From Cristatella mucedo (taxonomy: Eukaryota; Bryozoa; Phylactolaemata; Cristatellidae), in the NCBI GenBank assembly GCA_009760855.2, contig WPIO01000013.1, forward strand, positions 6,634,501 to 6,698,500: a stretch of 64,000 nt of DNA, in the 5' to 3' direction. A model generated the notes under the pieces. It made no database searches. It had not been told where the DNA came from and worked only from the letters and a program-made list of their open reading frames with translations. Both the position numbers and the translations under genes were made by a program. This document shows, piece after piece, positions 10,421-24,640 of this stretch. Within the stretch, counting starts at the first letter, position 1, and every line of letters starts with the position of its first letter.

Positions 10421-10879
10421 AACTTATTAACAAATTTTGACAAATCTTCAGGTTTTTGAGGTTTACTTTTTAGGTTCTAAATGCTTTTATCGATCAAAGT
10501 TTAGGGTTTTAATATGTAGGGTTTAAAGTTTATAGCTTACAACCACCGACTACCATGTCGAACTTTCTGCAATGGGCACTGTACCCAAAGCATAAAGTTA
10601 CTCTTCTATGCTGAACGATGCCGTATTATCTTGAGAAATATCGCAGAAGCTAGATGTGTTGTCTACCTGTCTCGAGCAAAGATATGGTGGTGACATGAAC
10701 GTCCAGATAGTCAAAGTTCGGAAGACACTTTGCAGGCCAGCTCGGTGCTGTGGCAGCTGTCGGTGATGAAGGTGAAGAGAATACAGCTTCAATGGCATGT
10801 GAAGCATCCTGTCTGAAAATCCTTGGTAGCAATTTGTATTAGTTTCCGAGGTAGTAGCGAAGCCGTAAGTAAACTCCTA

Positions 10880-10945
10880 CCATGTAAAGCGACTAGAGAG
10901 AGATTGAGTTATGTGAGGGTGCTTTATCAAGTGTATCATTAATAT
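10880..10945 (+). mobile_element. LINE-B tail fragment
   Basis: Matches the LINE-B end (ATGTAAAGCGACTAGAGAGA...GTGCTTTATCAAGTGTAT) with an ATT-rich tail. Confidence 0.7.
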
Positions 10946-11569
10946 TATTACCATAATCAGATAAATTAGGTTTCAATTATTATCTAGGCAGAGGACGGCC
11001 TAAATTCAAGGAGGGGCGGTGAAACCCGTACTTGCTAAATCATTCAGATCATGAACAGAGTAGCAGTTCCTGAATTACAATGAGTACGAACCAAATAGTC
11101 ACGATCTATGGCTTAGACCTTATACAAGGCCCGTTTCAAGTGAAGGTTAGTCACTGGTACCATAGGCATTTAGAGTGACGGTTAGTCGCTTGTGCTTTGA
11201 ATTGAACGCTATGGCTAGTGCTATGCATATGTGCCTCTTTGATGCCTTTGAATATACCAATTAACTTTAAGGACTTCGCCTTGTTATTAAGGCATAGGCA
11301 CAATGGATTTCAGTCGTGCAGTCTGCAGTCATCAACCTAGGGGGAAGCAAATACGGCTCGTTAGCCGTGCTTCAATGCGCTATCTCCACCAATACCCCTA
11401 TCTTCGCAAGGACAGACAGCACGATATCCCCTGAATTTACGAAGGAGCTAAACACCCACCTGTTGCTCTCAGTATTTGATCCGTCGGTATGCATTATCTT
11501 TCATGTACTTATTGGTTCCGAGATCCATCTGAAAACCCTTCTTGCCACCATAGTTCAAGTATCTAAAAA

Positions 11570-11591
11570 TTAATTTAGTTCTCTTAGGGTG

Positions 11592-11669
<78 letters not shown>
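11570..11669 (+). repeat. SINE tail remnant running into (TA)n
   Basis: TTAGTTCTCTTAGGGTGCTA is the S1 tail, followed immediately by about 75 bases of TA interrupted once by TG. Confidence 0.85.
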
Positions 11670-11682
11670 CTTCTTCTTCTCA

Positions 11683-12062
11683 GGTCCTGTATGGACAATA
11701 AATTAGCTGTTCTATTCCTCCACTCAATTAAAGACCGCTGGCGACAGAAGCTTTAGCTCTGCAGGTCCTAGACTGTGGAACTTGCTTCCAAAATTCTTAC
11801 GCAATGACAAATAATCTCCTGCTGCCGACTATGGCTCAACCTTTTCAACGGTCCTGAGCTGCTACTACCATGCTACTCACTACCTACCTCACCTGACTCT
11901 TGCTTCCCACTCTCTCTTTGTTGCATGAGACGAAGTCTGTTGGCTACCGAATGCGCACCGAAAGCCGCTTAGGCTATGAGTGCGTCATAAAAAACTCTCC
12001 TGCGTAACACCCACATAGTGTTTGCAGAGTTACAGACGGAGATACATTACATTACATTATTA
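11683..12062 (+). mobile_element. LINE-A 3' end
   Basis: Begins CTCAGGTCCTGTATGGACAA and ends in GATACATTACATTACATT. It keeps the GPRLWN segment, but small deletions break the frame. Confidence 0.85.
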
Positions 12063-12199
12063 ATGCTAGCAACGTTACGTATGCTGCGTTCGTGGCATAG
12101 GACTCTCGAGTTCAGGAGCCGTTAAAGCATGTTCGTCACAATGCGCAGGTGCCAGGGCATGAGATTTTTACTCTCATTCTGCTATACAAATGTTTTATT

Positions 12200-12950
12200 A
12201 GTATTAAACCCGTCGACAGGTTTCGGACGATGGGCGAGCCGTTGCACGTCGAAGGTCACGGCCCTGGTGCTGCGGCTGGAAGCAGGCGCTGCGGAGTCGA
12301 AGGTCATGGTTGAAGCTTAGACACGCCTACTCCGCTTGCGCCACCCGGCGCCGGCTTTGGCTTGCGAACTACCTCTTACAGCCAAATCTCCGGGAAAAGG
12401 TCTGTCGCTGTACGCTGTCGCTCTGTCGCGCCAGGACATGGCTGCCAAGGCATTCGCTAGCGTTTCAGCTAGCTTGGATTTGCCGCTTGCATGGGTTGGT
12501 GGTTGTTGCACTCTTACTCGCCGTACTCTGCCGGCGGCGGCGGTGGCAGGGGGGGGGGAGACGCCACCGCCGATCGGTCTACGTCAGGCGTGCGCTCGGA
12601 TGCCTCTCAACCGTGCCGTTTGCACCGAAGCTTGCCGCCCATCTCCCGTGGAGCGAAGCCGCCGAGCGTTCGTGGTTACCCAGAGTTTTGGGGGAAGTGC
12701 TGGGCGGGGGGGTGGGTGGGTATGTGGCGGGCTTGAAGCTTCCAGAGGAGACACGCGGAGATGTGGCGCTCGGCGGAATCCAGCCCTCCAATCCAATCGA
12801 ATGCTCGGCTGATGCTCGGCTGTTTTCAGCCTCCCGAACTCTGAGCTGCTCTCGCTCTCTCTCCTATTGCCCGGTCTTGCTCGTCGTCGAAGCTTGTCGT
12901 CTGCTTCGCTGCCGCTGCTCGGCTCTGTGCAGCTTGGCCGAGTATGCATG
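12200..12950. other. CpG-rich island of unknown role
   Basis: Unusually rich in CG dinucleotides and G runs compared with the AT-balanced surroundings. Long reading frames on both strands are expected from the composition, and none shows a recognisable domain. It could be a promoter or 5' exon region of an unseen gene, or a decayed coding exon. It ends at a LINE-A insertion. Confidence 0.4.
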
Positions 12951-12952
12951 CA

Positions 12953-13235
12953 TGCATGTATCTCCGTCTGTAACTCTACAAAGCCACAAAGACTATTTGG
13001 GTGTTTCGCAGGACAGTTTCGTATAGCGCACTCATAGCCTAAGCGGCTTTCGGTACGCATTCGATAGCCAAGAGACTTCAACTCACGCAACAACGAAAAA
13101 GTGTTATGGAAGCATAGCAGAGTCAGGAGAGCGAGCATTTAGGGTAATGAGTAGCGTGGAAGTAGCAGCTCGGGAGGGCTGGAGAGGATTTGCCATAGTC
13201 GGCAGCAGAGGAGTAGTTGTCGTTGCGTAAAAAAG
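12953..13235 (-). mobile_element. LINE-A 3' end, minus strand
   Basis: Starts TGTATCTCCGTCTGTAACTC and ends at the GTAGTTGTCGTTGCGTAA point where several other minus copies also end. Confidence 0.87.
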
Positions 13236-15432
13236 CGACCGCCTTTACGATAAAGTCGGGGCAGTTGGAAAGTGTGCAGAGTTCCTGTTCCCGCAGGTGC
13301 CGCGCCTATGGCTCGAGCCGGCCTCTAGAGCGCCGCTACAGGTGCAGAAGGATACTGGACCTGGCTGGTCCCTGATTGGGGCTTCCCTACGCTATCCATC
13401 TGGCGGTCGGCGACGGTAACGAGTCGAGCAATGAATAATGAGCTTTGTGGTACGGAATGGCATTACCGAAATGGTTTCCTCCATCCGTTGCCCATTGCTT
13501 TTCCGCAAGTGGCTAGTTTTGCCGCCGACTTTCGTTGCACTGGCTGCGTCGAGGGATTGCTGCAGGCATGATCATCAAGCCGCGATTAGATAACACCTTT
13601 CTGCCCATCGCACAACGCTTTGCAGAGAAATCGCCGGCGGTCTCTTTGTCTGGCTGAGAAGAGTGCCGTCGTCATAGTAGGAGGGATTCCCTGGTGGGCT
13701 GCTCCCGAGCTGGTCAGAAATTACGCTAGCGCTTCTGCAGTTGCGTACATGTATGGCTGTGTAACCGAATAAGCTGTCCGTTTGCTTAAGATCGGTCACC
13801 TACGTCATTCGGCTTGCGACCACCTGTTAGTGCCACCTGCTCTCACTCGCTAAGACATCGTCGCTGGAAAGTCATCGCTGCACATTCCCAGAAATTTAGC
13901 ACAACATATAGGCCACATCATGCAATCTTGCTCATTTGGGTGGCTATTTTATTCATGTTAACCGATTGCTCCGACTGATAGTATCAGTCTGGTTCAATGC
14001 TCTGCTGTAGCACTTCAATGCTCTGCTGTAGCACAAGTGGGGGGGAATGGACTGTAATGGATTCGTGTGTGCACCACTAGTTGTTTGTGTCGAATAATGG
14101 TGCAGTGTTGATCGATGATGCTCAGCATCTGTACCGTATCAATCAGCTGCTTGTGCTGTTAGGCACCTGGTAAACACGTGGTGGGCTGGGCTGTGGATGT
14201 TAGCTTATTTGATGGCCACTGTCGTTGCTAATAATTTTTAAGGGGAGCTGTCAGCACCGGCTATTGGTGGAGGCAGCTTTCATTTTTTTTACCATTCTTG
14301 ATCAAATTAAGGTGTTTACATCAAGTTATGCATCTTGAGACTGCTTAGGAAATGTAGTGACGGTTTTATGCATAGGAAGATGGAAATATGTATTAAACAC
14401 CCTCGAATTACTTAGCTTGTATTGGGGAAGTGTAGCTGTTAGCCAAGGCCACTTTTTATGTATTATCCAGAGGCCTTTTGCAGTCAGGCACGATGCTACC
14501 GATAGCATCTCTTGAATATTTCCCGGAAGTGAGCTAATGTTGCCAGGAGGGAACGACCCTTTCCTACATCTTGTAAGCTGGAGGGGTGCTCACTTGAGAC
14601 TTGAGCCCTGAAACCTGGCTCGTAGGTAGCATAAGCGCAAGAACCCCCAACTGTGGCCTGGCTGTGAGTGAGATGTCCCAATCTATGTTGCTTTGGAAAT
14701 GACTCGAAGGTCGTTGGTCGTTTACTGGCAAGCATGTATGTCGATCCTGATAGTATGGGTACGGAACGTAGATGGCATGTGGTGGGAGGGGGGCACTTGT
14801 GAGATGCCGGACCTGCCGAATTTCATAGTAAAACTAAAAATTAAAAAAATTGCAGAGATCGGTATTTCACTGATCTCTTGGATCAAGCTAAAGATGTTTC
14901 TTGTATTTTCAAGATAACTGTCGACTCACATCTGGGTATAATGTGCCCCGAGAACCCACCCGACAAGCTTCAGGGGCTTCATATGATCAACTGTGAGTGA
15001 TCAATGAGTGACTCAGATCAGTGAGTGCCACACAGTGAGTGAGTGACGCCCTGTGAGTAGCAGCAAAGCAGTGGCAACCAGCTCGTGACTTATGTCGGAT
15101 CTGCCTTACCGAAGGCACCGGCTCTGTCGAGACAGTTTGCAACTCACTCGTGACCCTTCAGTCAAGCTCCTGACCGAATTGCTGCTGTCCATCGACTAGC
15201 ATTCATTTTTTGTAATTCTGAGTTGGCCAGCTGACCCTTTCAGGTCAGGCATAGCCCAGCTATGGTGTCTTGCTGTATGGAGAAGCTGACTTGTTTGATT
15301 CAACGGTTCTCGCAAGAGGTAGTGTGGAGGGGAAGGTGGGGGGTGTATGGCTGCTGCCTAGGTGAACATTCCTTTGATGAATTGTATAAGAGATATGATA
15401 AGTATAAGAGAGAGATGGTGGAGGGATGGAGG

Positions 15433-15436
<4 letters not shown>
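13236..15436. other. No gene seen
   Basis: Mixed sequence with no supportable coding exon or repeat family. GTGAG-type short repeats occur near 14990-15060. Confidence 0.4.
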
Positions 15437-15506
<70 letters not shown>

Positions 15507-15526
15507 TGTGTGTGTGCGCGTGTGTG

Positions 15527-15575
<49 letters not shown>
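15437..15575. repeat. Compound microsatellite (GA)n then (TG)n
   Basis: About 60 bases of GA followed by about 79 bases of TG with CG and CA interruptions. Confidence 0.97.
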
Positions 15576-15790
15576 ACGCGTACGTGTGTTCAGTTGTGAA
15601 TGTGACTAAACAGTTAACCGATGCTGGCAATATTAGTGATGGCCATACTAGGGATTGAGGCAGGCTTAGCTGTATGGGGATCTGATGCCAGATGAGATGG
15701 ATGGTATGCAATGGTGGGTCCTGGTGAGAGTAGGACCTGACTGTGATGTGGGATGTCGTTGGATGAAGGAGATTACTAATAATGCTGCCC

Positions 15791-15937
15791 TGATCTGGCC
15801 CAGGTGTTAAGGTGTTCGCTTTTATTGATCGAGGTCAAAGTAACCACATTTGCTGACCGAGGTCGTGGGCTCGAGCCCTTCACTATTTGTCAAGCGCCTG
15901 GATAGAGATTAAGTCCTCTTAGGGTACTATACTAATG
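15791..15937 (+). mobile_element. S1 SINE
   Basis: tRNA-like head, B-box-like GGTCGTGGGCTCGAGCCC and the tail AGATTAAGTCCTCTTAGGGT. Confidence 0.8.
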
Positions 15938-16224
15938 AATTATATTGTTTATGTAAAATTATATGATAAGTCTTTTTATAGCACCCTTAAGTGAACTAAA
16001 TATCTCTATTCAGATTCATACAATTATTTGCAAGAGAAGCCTTAATCGATACTTAACTGAAAGTACGATATCATGCTTTGACAAGCATGCAAAAGCATGC
16101 AATTATTGTGCCAAGGCAAGAATGCAAAAATGATTGACGATAGTTATGATGATGGTGATACTGGTTTTTTGCTGCTGCTGCTAATGGATGGTGATTGTGA
16201 AGAGAGCTCACAGAGCATCGCCGA

Positions 16225-16356
16225 GCTGGTTTAGCCCAGTGGTTAAGGTGCTCGTCCCGACCAAGGTCTGGCCGAGGTTGTGGGCTCGAGTCCCGTGGCA
16301 TATGGGAAGCGCCTGAATAGACATAAAGTTCTCTTAGGGTGCTATACAAATGAATG

Positions 16357-16391
<35 letters not shown>
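16225..16391 (+). mobile_element. S1 SINE ending in (TA)n
   Basis: Full S1 body from TTTAGCCCAGTGGTTAAGGT to GGGTGCTATACAAATG, then ATGTT and a TA microsatellite (16359-16391). Confidence 0.85.
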
Positions 16392-16392
<1 letters not shown>

Positions 16393-16904
16393 CATGGTTC
16401 AGTAGCACTAATTGTTTTAGATGCTACCTTTTGGAATCTTATTTCTCTGTAGACGGCTCTTGATCGTTCTGCATTTTTAAAGTGCTAGGACTTAACACGA
16501 GCAACATTGCTCGGGAATGAGGTTATTCGTCTTGTCCGAAAGCTGAAATATATGTTGAAAGATAGTCATCAATTCGCTCTCTGCATTGCAATGGCATATG
16601 CAGTATATACTCGGGTGCATTTGGCACCAGGTTAGGCAGTAGGTGCAGACAGATGTTTAGAGAAGGAGAAGCCTTCGGAACTCGCCCATCAGCTGGTCCT
16701 TTCGTTGCAGCCCACCTGCCCTTTAAGCACATACATTATAAATACGTGTGCCAGTGATAACAGACGTGAATACCACCCAATCTGCATTTGAACCGATTAA
16801 AGAGTCTTAACAAGCAATGCCTTCTCGATAAAGTTCCCAGTTCAGTGAAGCCGATTTGCTTTCTCTGGTGTTAAAAGAGTTGGGAGTGCAGGCTAAAGGG
16901 CGTG

Positions 16905-17180
16905 AATGTAATGTATCTCCGTCTGTAATTCCACAAAGTCATAAAGACCATGTGGGTGTTACGCAGGAGAGTTTTGTATTGCGCACTCACAGCCTAAGCG
17001 GCTTTCGGTACGCATTCGGTAGCCAACAGACTTCGTCTCACGCAACAAAGAAAAAGTGGGAAGCATAGCAGAGTCAGGAGAGCAGTTGAGGTAGTGAGTA
17101 GCATAGAAGTAGCAGCTCAGGACTGCTGAAAAAGATGTGCCATAGTCGGCTGTAGGAGAGTAGTTGTCGTTGAGTGTGAA
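16905..17180 (-). mobile_element. LINE-A 3' end, minus strand
   Basis: The minus frame encodes ADYGTSFSAVLSCYFYATHY and the rest of the LINE-A C-terminus. The frame is well preserved, so this is a younger copy. Confidence 0.88.
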
Positions 17181-18204
17181 TATCGTATTCCACACGTTTT
17201 TTGTATTATAGCATGCTTGCATTAACTGTCTCGGCAGCCGTTGTAATTGCTTTGTCGGATGCCCCGGCTGACTGCTCCTTGCCAGGCTGACAATGTGATC
17301 TGATGCTTCTCGATCTGATGGCTGTGAAGCAATGCGTTAGTTATATTTTGATATACCGTTGTTATAATAGAAGTTGCTGTAAATTGCTGCTAGCCATCCA
17401 GCTATCTTGTTTTTGCAGTCTACTTATATAATACCTAGCATTCTGTGGCTACAGGTCCCTGCTCGGCCAAGCACGAATGTCAACATGCAGGCATCAGGGC
17501 CTGCAGGCTGTTTGCTAATGCTCTGTTCACACAATCTAGCTGGTTTAGCTGCTTTCTTGTTTGCTAGTGCAGCAGACAACCTTTCTCCGAAAGACTTGAT
17601 GTTCCTTAGAATTCGGAGCCTTTTTTGGGCAGTGTGGTTGCAGCTCCTAGTCACGGTATCAGGACTTTCTGCGAATTAGGGCTACCAGCTGATGTTGTTG
17701 ACCACTGCAGCTCATTGCTGTATAAGCCATGGGCCATAGATAGGCACGAGCCATTAAGTATCTTCAACGCCCCCTTTTGCCCAGTCATCAATCCGACATG
17801 GCTACAATGGAATGCTACAACAGCCGAATGTTCTTTATGAGTTTGCTCCTGTGTCTAATTAAATTCTATGCCTTCTACCAGATTGCCCATGGTTTACTGC
17901 AGACGTCAAACTAGCTAGGACTATCAAGCACAAACTTGAGAAAGCACCCAAAAGATCAGTACTGACTGTTTATTGACTGGCATAAGCGGACAATTGTAGG
18001 TCGTACCAATTCATCCTAACCATGGCCAAGTGAAGTGTAGCATCTTTAAGAATGTGCCGTGGAATCAGAGTGGCGCAGTCCAAAAATGCTAATGTCGACA
18101 CGAAACCACCTCCCTAACCGCTCCCATGTGAGCACCTTGCCAAGCGAGCCCTATGGTGATCTGGCAGGTCATTTCTCTAGCTTCATTGTCGGAAGGATAG
18201 ATAC

Positions 18205-18380
18205 GATTAGGAAGTCTTAGCTCAGGGTTTGGGTGCTTGGTCTTTACGACCGAGGTCGTGGGTTCGAGCCCTGCAAGGGGCGACGATCCCTTATTTCCCA
18301 CTGCAAGCGGTGGTGGTAGCTGTTAAGGCTCTTCTGCGCCTATACAAAATGAGGCTGTTAAATCCGGCTTGCCTTTACTT
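18205..18380 (+). mobile_element. S2 SINE
   Basis: The head ends GGTCGTGGGTTCGAGCCCTG (a good B box). The body is CCCACTGCAAGCGGTGGTGG and the end AATGAGGCTGTTAAATCCGG. Confidence 0.8.
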
Positions 18381-18535
18381 TACTTTAAGGCAGCATGCCT
18401 GCTGATGTCCTCACCGCCTGTTCAATGCTTTACCTCTTACTTTTTACCTTTTACTGTTTGCCTTCAGGCCTGCCAGCAGCGACCCCATCTTGAAGTTAAT
18501 CTCCTTTTCTGAGATGGCTGTTAAACCTGTAAATC

Positions 18536-18648
<113 letters not shown>

Positions 18649-19084
18649 GTACTTCCTTTAAAATGCCTAGATTCGCTACTGTCTTGGGTGGATAGCGTGG
18701 CAAATATGCTCTTAGCCTCTGGTTTTGTTTCTGCATCATACAAAAAGGCTATTATTAGGGCACTAGCTAAGAAGTTAGCACCAGACCAGGAGAACTTCAG
18801 AAACGTCCTCTCAGTCTCGCCATAGCTGTTAATTTCAATGGCACTGGAACAAGTAGTGGCAGACCAACTAAGCTCTGATATCAAAACTTCAAGTCGAGTT
18901 TTAGAGCTAATAGCTTGACAGAGTCAGCACTGCTGTATGTGCACAGTGACCTTCTCAGGAATGCTGACTGGGCGACATGCCAGACAATGGCCAAGTATAC
19001 CGATCAGTACAAGCTTTCCGAACTGCCAAATGGGTTTTAAACCCAGTCGACTGTGAGTGTGAGCAGTAGGCAACTTCCTGCTCA

Positions 19085-19830
19085 CTTATTTAATAATAAT
19101 AATAATAATGTACTTGATAAAGTGCCCTCAGAGAACTCAATCTCTTTCTAGGGACTTTACATTTGCTGCTAAGGGAAAATATTTCAAAATACAGAAAGAC
19201 CTCAGGCCAAGGAATTTAGTGCCGAACATGTTTTAAGAATAATAATAAGAAAAAATTTGTATAGCACCCTATGAGAATTTAGTTCTCTTTGTAGGTACTT
19301 AACATACGTATGCTGCCAAAGAAGCATATCGATTGGTTAGTGATAATATGCACTGTGTCGGCGTGTATAAACGTACAAGGGACGATTCACGCAGACGGGG
19401 CAAATGCTTTGAAGAGCTTGTGCGTTTCCAGCTTCTTTTTAAATGTGGTCGAGTCAGTGGATGTCGTAACGTAAGTTTGGAGTTAGTTCTAGGCTGTGGG
19501 AGCGCGCGAACTGAAGATACGGCAACTGCGATTTGAGGTTGATTAGAGGCAAACCAGAACGACTTGAGTCCGAAGAGCAGGTGTTACGATGCCTAGCCTG
19601 GCTGTGAATACGTCCGGATAGGTAGGCCAGATTAAGAGAATGAAGAGACTTACACAAGTGAGTAAAAGAACCTTGAAGTTGATATATTGATAATCGAGAG
19701 CCAGTGCAGTCGGTGAGACGTGGTGTAATGTGGCAGCTGTAACGTTCACGACAGACAAGCCTGGCTACTCAGTTTTGCACCAACTGTAGCCGCCTTTTTG
19801 CACATGCCGGAAGACCTGCACGCGTTTCAG
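19085..19830 (-). mobile_element. LINE-B, longest minus-strand copy
   Basis: Starts at an (AAT)n tail with GTACTTGATAAAGTGCCCTC; a second tail piece lies at 19255-19310. The minus frame shows SLHSLNLAYLSGRIHSQARH, matching the SLHSLAPAYLSDLLP of the plus copy at 27.8 kb, with frameshifts. It may be two nested copies. Confidence 0.75.
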
Positions 19831-22466
<2,636 letters not shown>

Positions 22467-24149
22467 CCTTGGTTGGCCTCGATGGCTGCCATGCATGTCT
22501 CATGGCTGAGGCTCTGAATTGTAACCTGCATCGCAGTAATTCAAAGTGCAGGACGACTTAAGGGCTTCTGCCGTGGCATTCCGAGTGCCGAGAGTGTCGG
22601 CCCGACAAGGGAATGAGCCGGCAGCCTCTGGGCTTCATTGGTCCTGGGCAGTTTACGCCGATTGAGCCCACCCCCACGGCTACCATTGCAAGGCACTCGA
22701 CGCAGGACTTGGGAAGTCTTGGCTTAAATCTTTGCTTATGTGCTCAAGCCAAATCATGATGAAGTGCCCTGAATGCTCGTATATGTTTTAAATTGCATTT
22801 GATTGCCCTAATGCATAATATGTTGTAGGCAGTTTTTCAAGTTTGCATACAACAATAATACCCAATAATTTCGTCTGCTGTTGTTGCCGACCAGAGATCG
22901 TATCTATTGCTCGACTTACCTTGGGGTGCCAGTATTTTGTGGATGACTGCTATGAGCTGCAGTGCCCGACTCTCCCGAAATGGTGGCTGAATGTGCTGAA
23001 AGTGTGGCTTTTAGTGGCGGTTGCAAGTAAAGCAGTTTTTCAAAATTGAGTGTCTTGGCTTGTGATTTTCGATCTAGGAGAGTGGTGCCGCACTTGTTTG
23101 AGCTAGCGTTTCCTAGCGATTCACCAATTTCGGCACCTCGGTGTCAATTGGTCTCTATTAGTTGTTGCTGTCAAGCGTTGTCCCTTGCCACTCAACTAAC
23201 CACCCGCCCCACACATACAGACCCCGGCAGCAGGCTTGCTTAAACAGAATGACTATTTAGAAGAATCAGGCTTTGCATTCTGCATTCTGTGTGATCTAGA
23301 CAGGAAAAAGTGTCTGGCTGCAGTAAGTTCATCGACAGGATGGGTCACATGGCGCAGTAACTTTGGGGTTCCAAACAGGCTTTCACACTTCTGCACTTCT
23401 GCCAATAACCAATCGCTATAGGCTGGCTGCATGTCTCGCAAAGGTAAGTCTGTCTACACGCGGACTTGCACAGCAACTTTTGGGTAGGAATGCTGGCAAG
23501 CAGAATGGAAGGGAAGTGGTAAACCACTTCAGCTTTCATGCCACCTAGTCATCTGTTATCCCATACTTGGTTCCTAGCTGTTATAATGCAAGAACCACGA
23601 ATCTTATCTCGGCAGTCATAATCCGGCTGATTTAGAACACCAACGTTCTGGATGCTGTGCATTGCCAGAGCCTGGCTTGACCGCTTGGGCACATAGTCTA
23701 CCAAGTGAACTGCTTGATAAGATGCAGATGATGCGAGGGGTACAGAGACGGCATGGTCACAAGAGTTCTGCTCGTCCTCCAGATCACTTACATTGGTGGC
23801 ACACGCGCTGATAATTATGACTTTACCAGCGTCGACGCAGGAAAGTCGTACCAGTTTAAAATGGAGCTGTGAGCCGGCAGGAGGGATTTTACAAGATATT
23901 CCATACCAACGTGTTCCTGTACTCGGCCTTCCAGGCCTTCCTTCCATCGCCCTACCGCCATCAGATTCCAGTCTGCCCACGTTACTGAACTCCAGCTTGT
24001 TGCTGTCCACTACCGCATTCAAGCTCCGACTTCTGCTACCTTATTCCGGCTTGCCTTATGTTACCTGCTTCGGATTTAAATCCAGCTCGGCTTCAGTGAA
24101 CAGTTGGGGAAGACGGGTAATAGTGTAGTTCCCAGCCTTTGAGATAGTA
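22467..24149. other. No gene seen
   Basis: Several short open frames on both strands but none with homology or convincing splice sites. Confidence 0.4.
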
Positions 24150-24255
24150 ATAATTTGAATAATAATAATCATCATAATAAGAATAAGACTTTTGAATAGT
24201 GTGCTTAGGGAACTAAGTCTATTTTAGGGACATTAAATATGCTGCATGATTTGAT
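24150..24255 (-). mobile_element. LINE-B tail fragment, minus strand
   Basis: An (AAT)n-like tract, then AGTGTGCTTAGGGAACTAAG and TTAAATATGCTGCATG, a weakened LINE-B tail. Confidence 0.5.
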
Positions 24256-24265
24256 CAGATCAAGG

Positions 24266-24350
24266 AGAGAGAAGTGAGAGAAAAATAGAGAGAGAGAGAG
24301 AAAAATAAAGAGTGAGAGTGAGAGTGAGAGGTAGAGGTAGAGAGAGAGAG

Positions 24351-24436
<86 letters not shown>

Positions 24437-24437
24437 C
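24266..24437. repeat. (GA)n microsatellite
   Basis: Imperfect GA tract with a perfect core of about 75 bases (24354-24429). Confidence 0.96.
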
Positions 24438-24511
24438 TACTACTTGCGCCTCGGCTTAGCCTGGCCCCTGTAGCCAGCCCTTGGGTCTCAGCCCATGGGT
24501 ATGACGATGAC

Positions 24512-24640
24512 ACTTCACGACACTAAGTCGGTGGTTTGAATGCTGCAGTGGGCAATTCTCTATTGCCCACTGCAAGCAGTGATGATAAACGTTAGGCTTA
24601 TGTACTGATATAGAAATGAGGCTGTTAAATCAGCTAGCCT
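24512..24640 (+). mobile_element. S2 SINE
   Basis: Decayed B box (GGTGGTTTGAATGCTGC), the body TTGCCCACTGCAAGCAGTGA and the end AATGAGGCTGTTAAATCAGC. Confidence 0.75.

Noticed and set aside
12310-13026. 238-codon plus-strand open frame in the CpG-rich patch
   Set aside because: It runs into LINE-A sequence at its end, has no recognisable domain, and equally long frames exist on the other strand; composition explains it.
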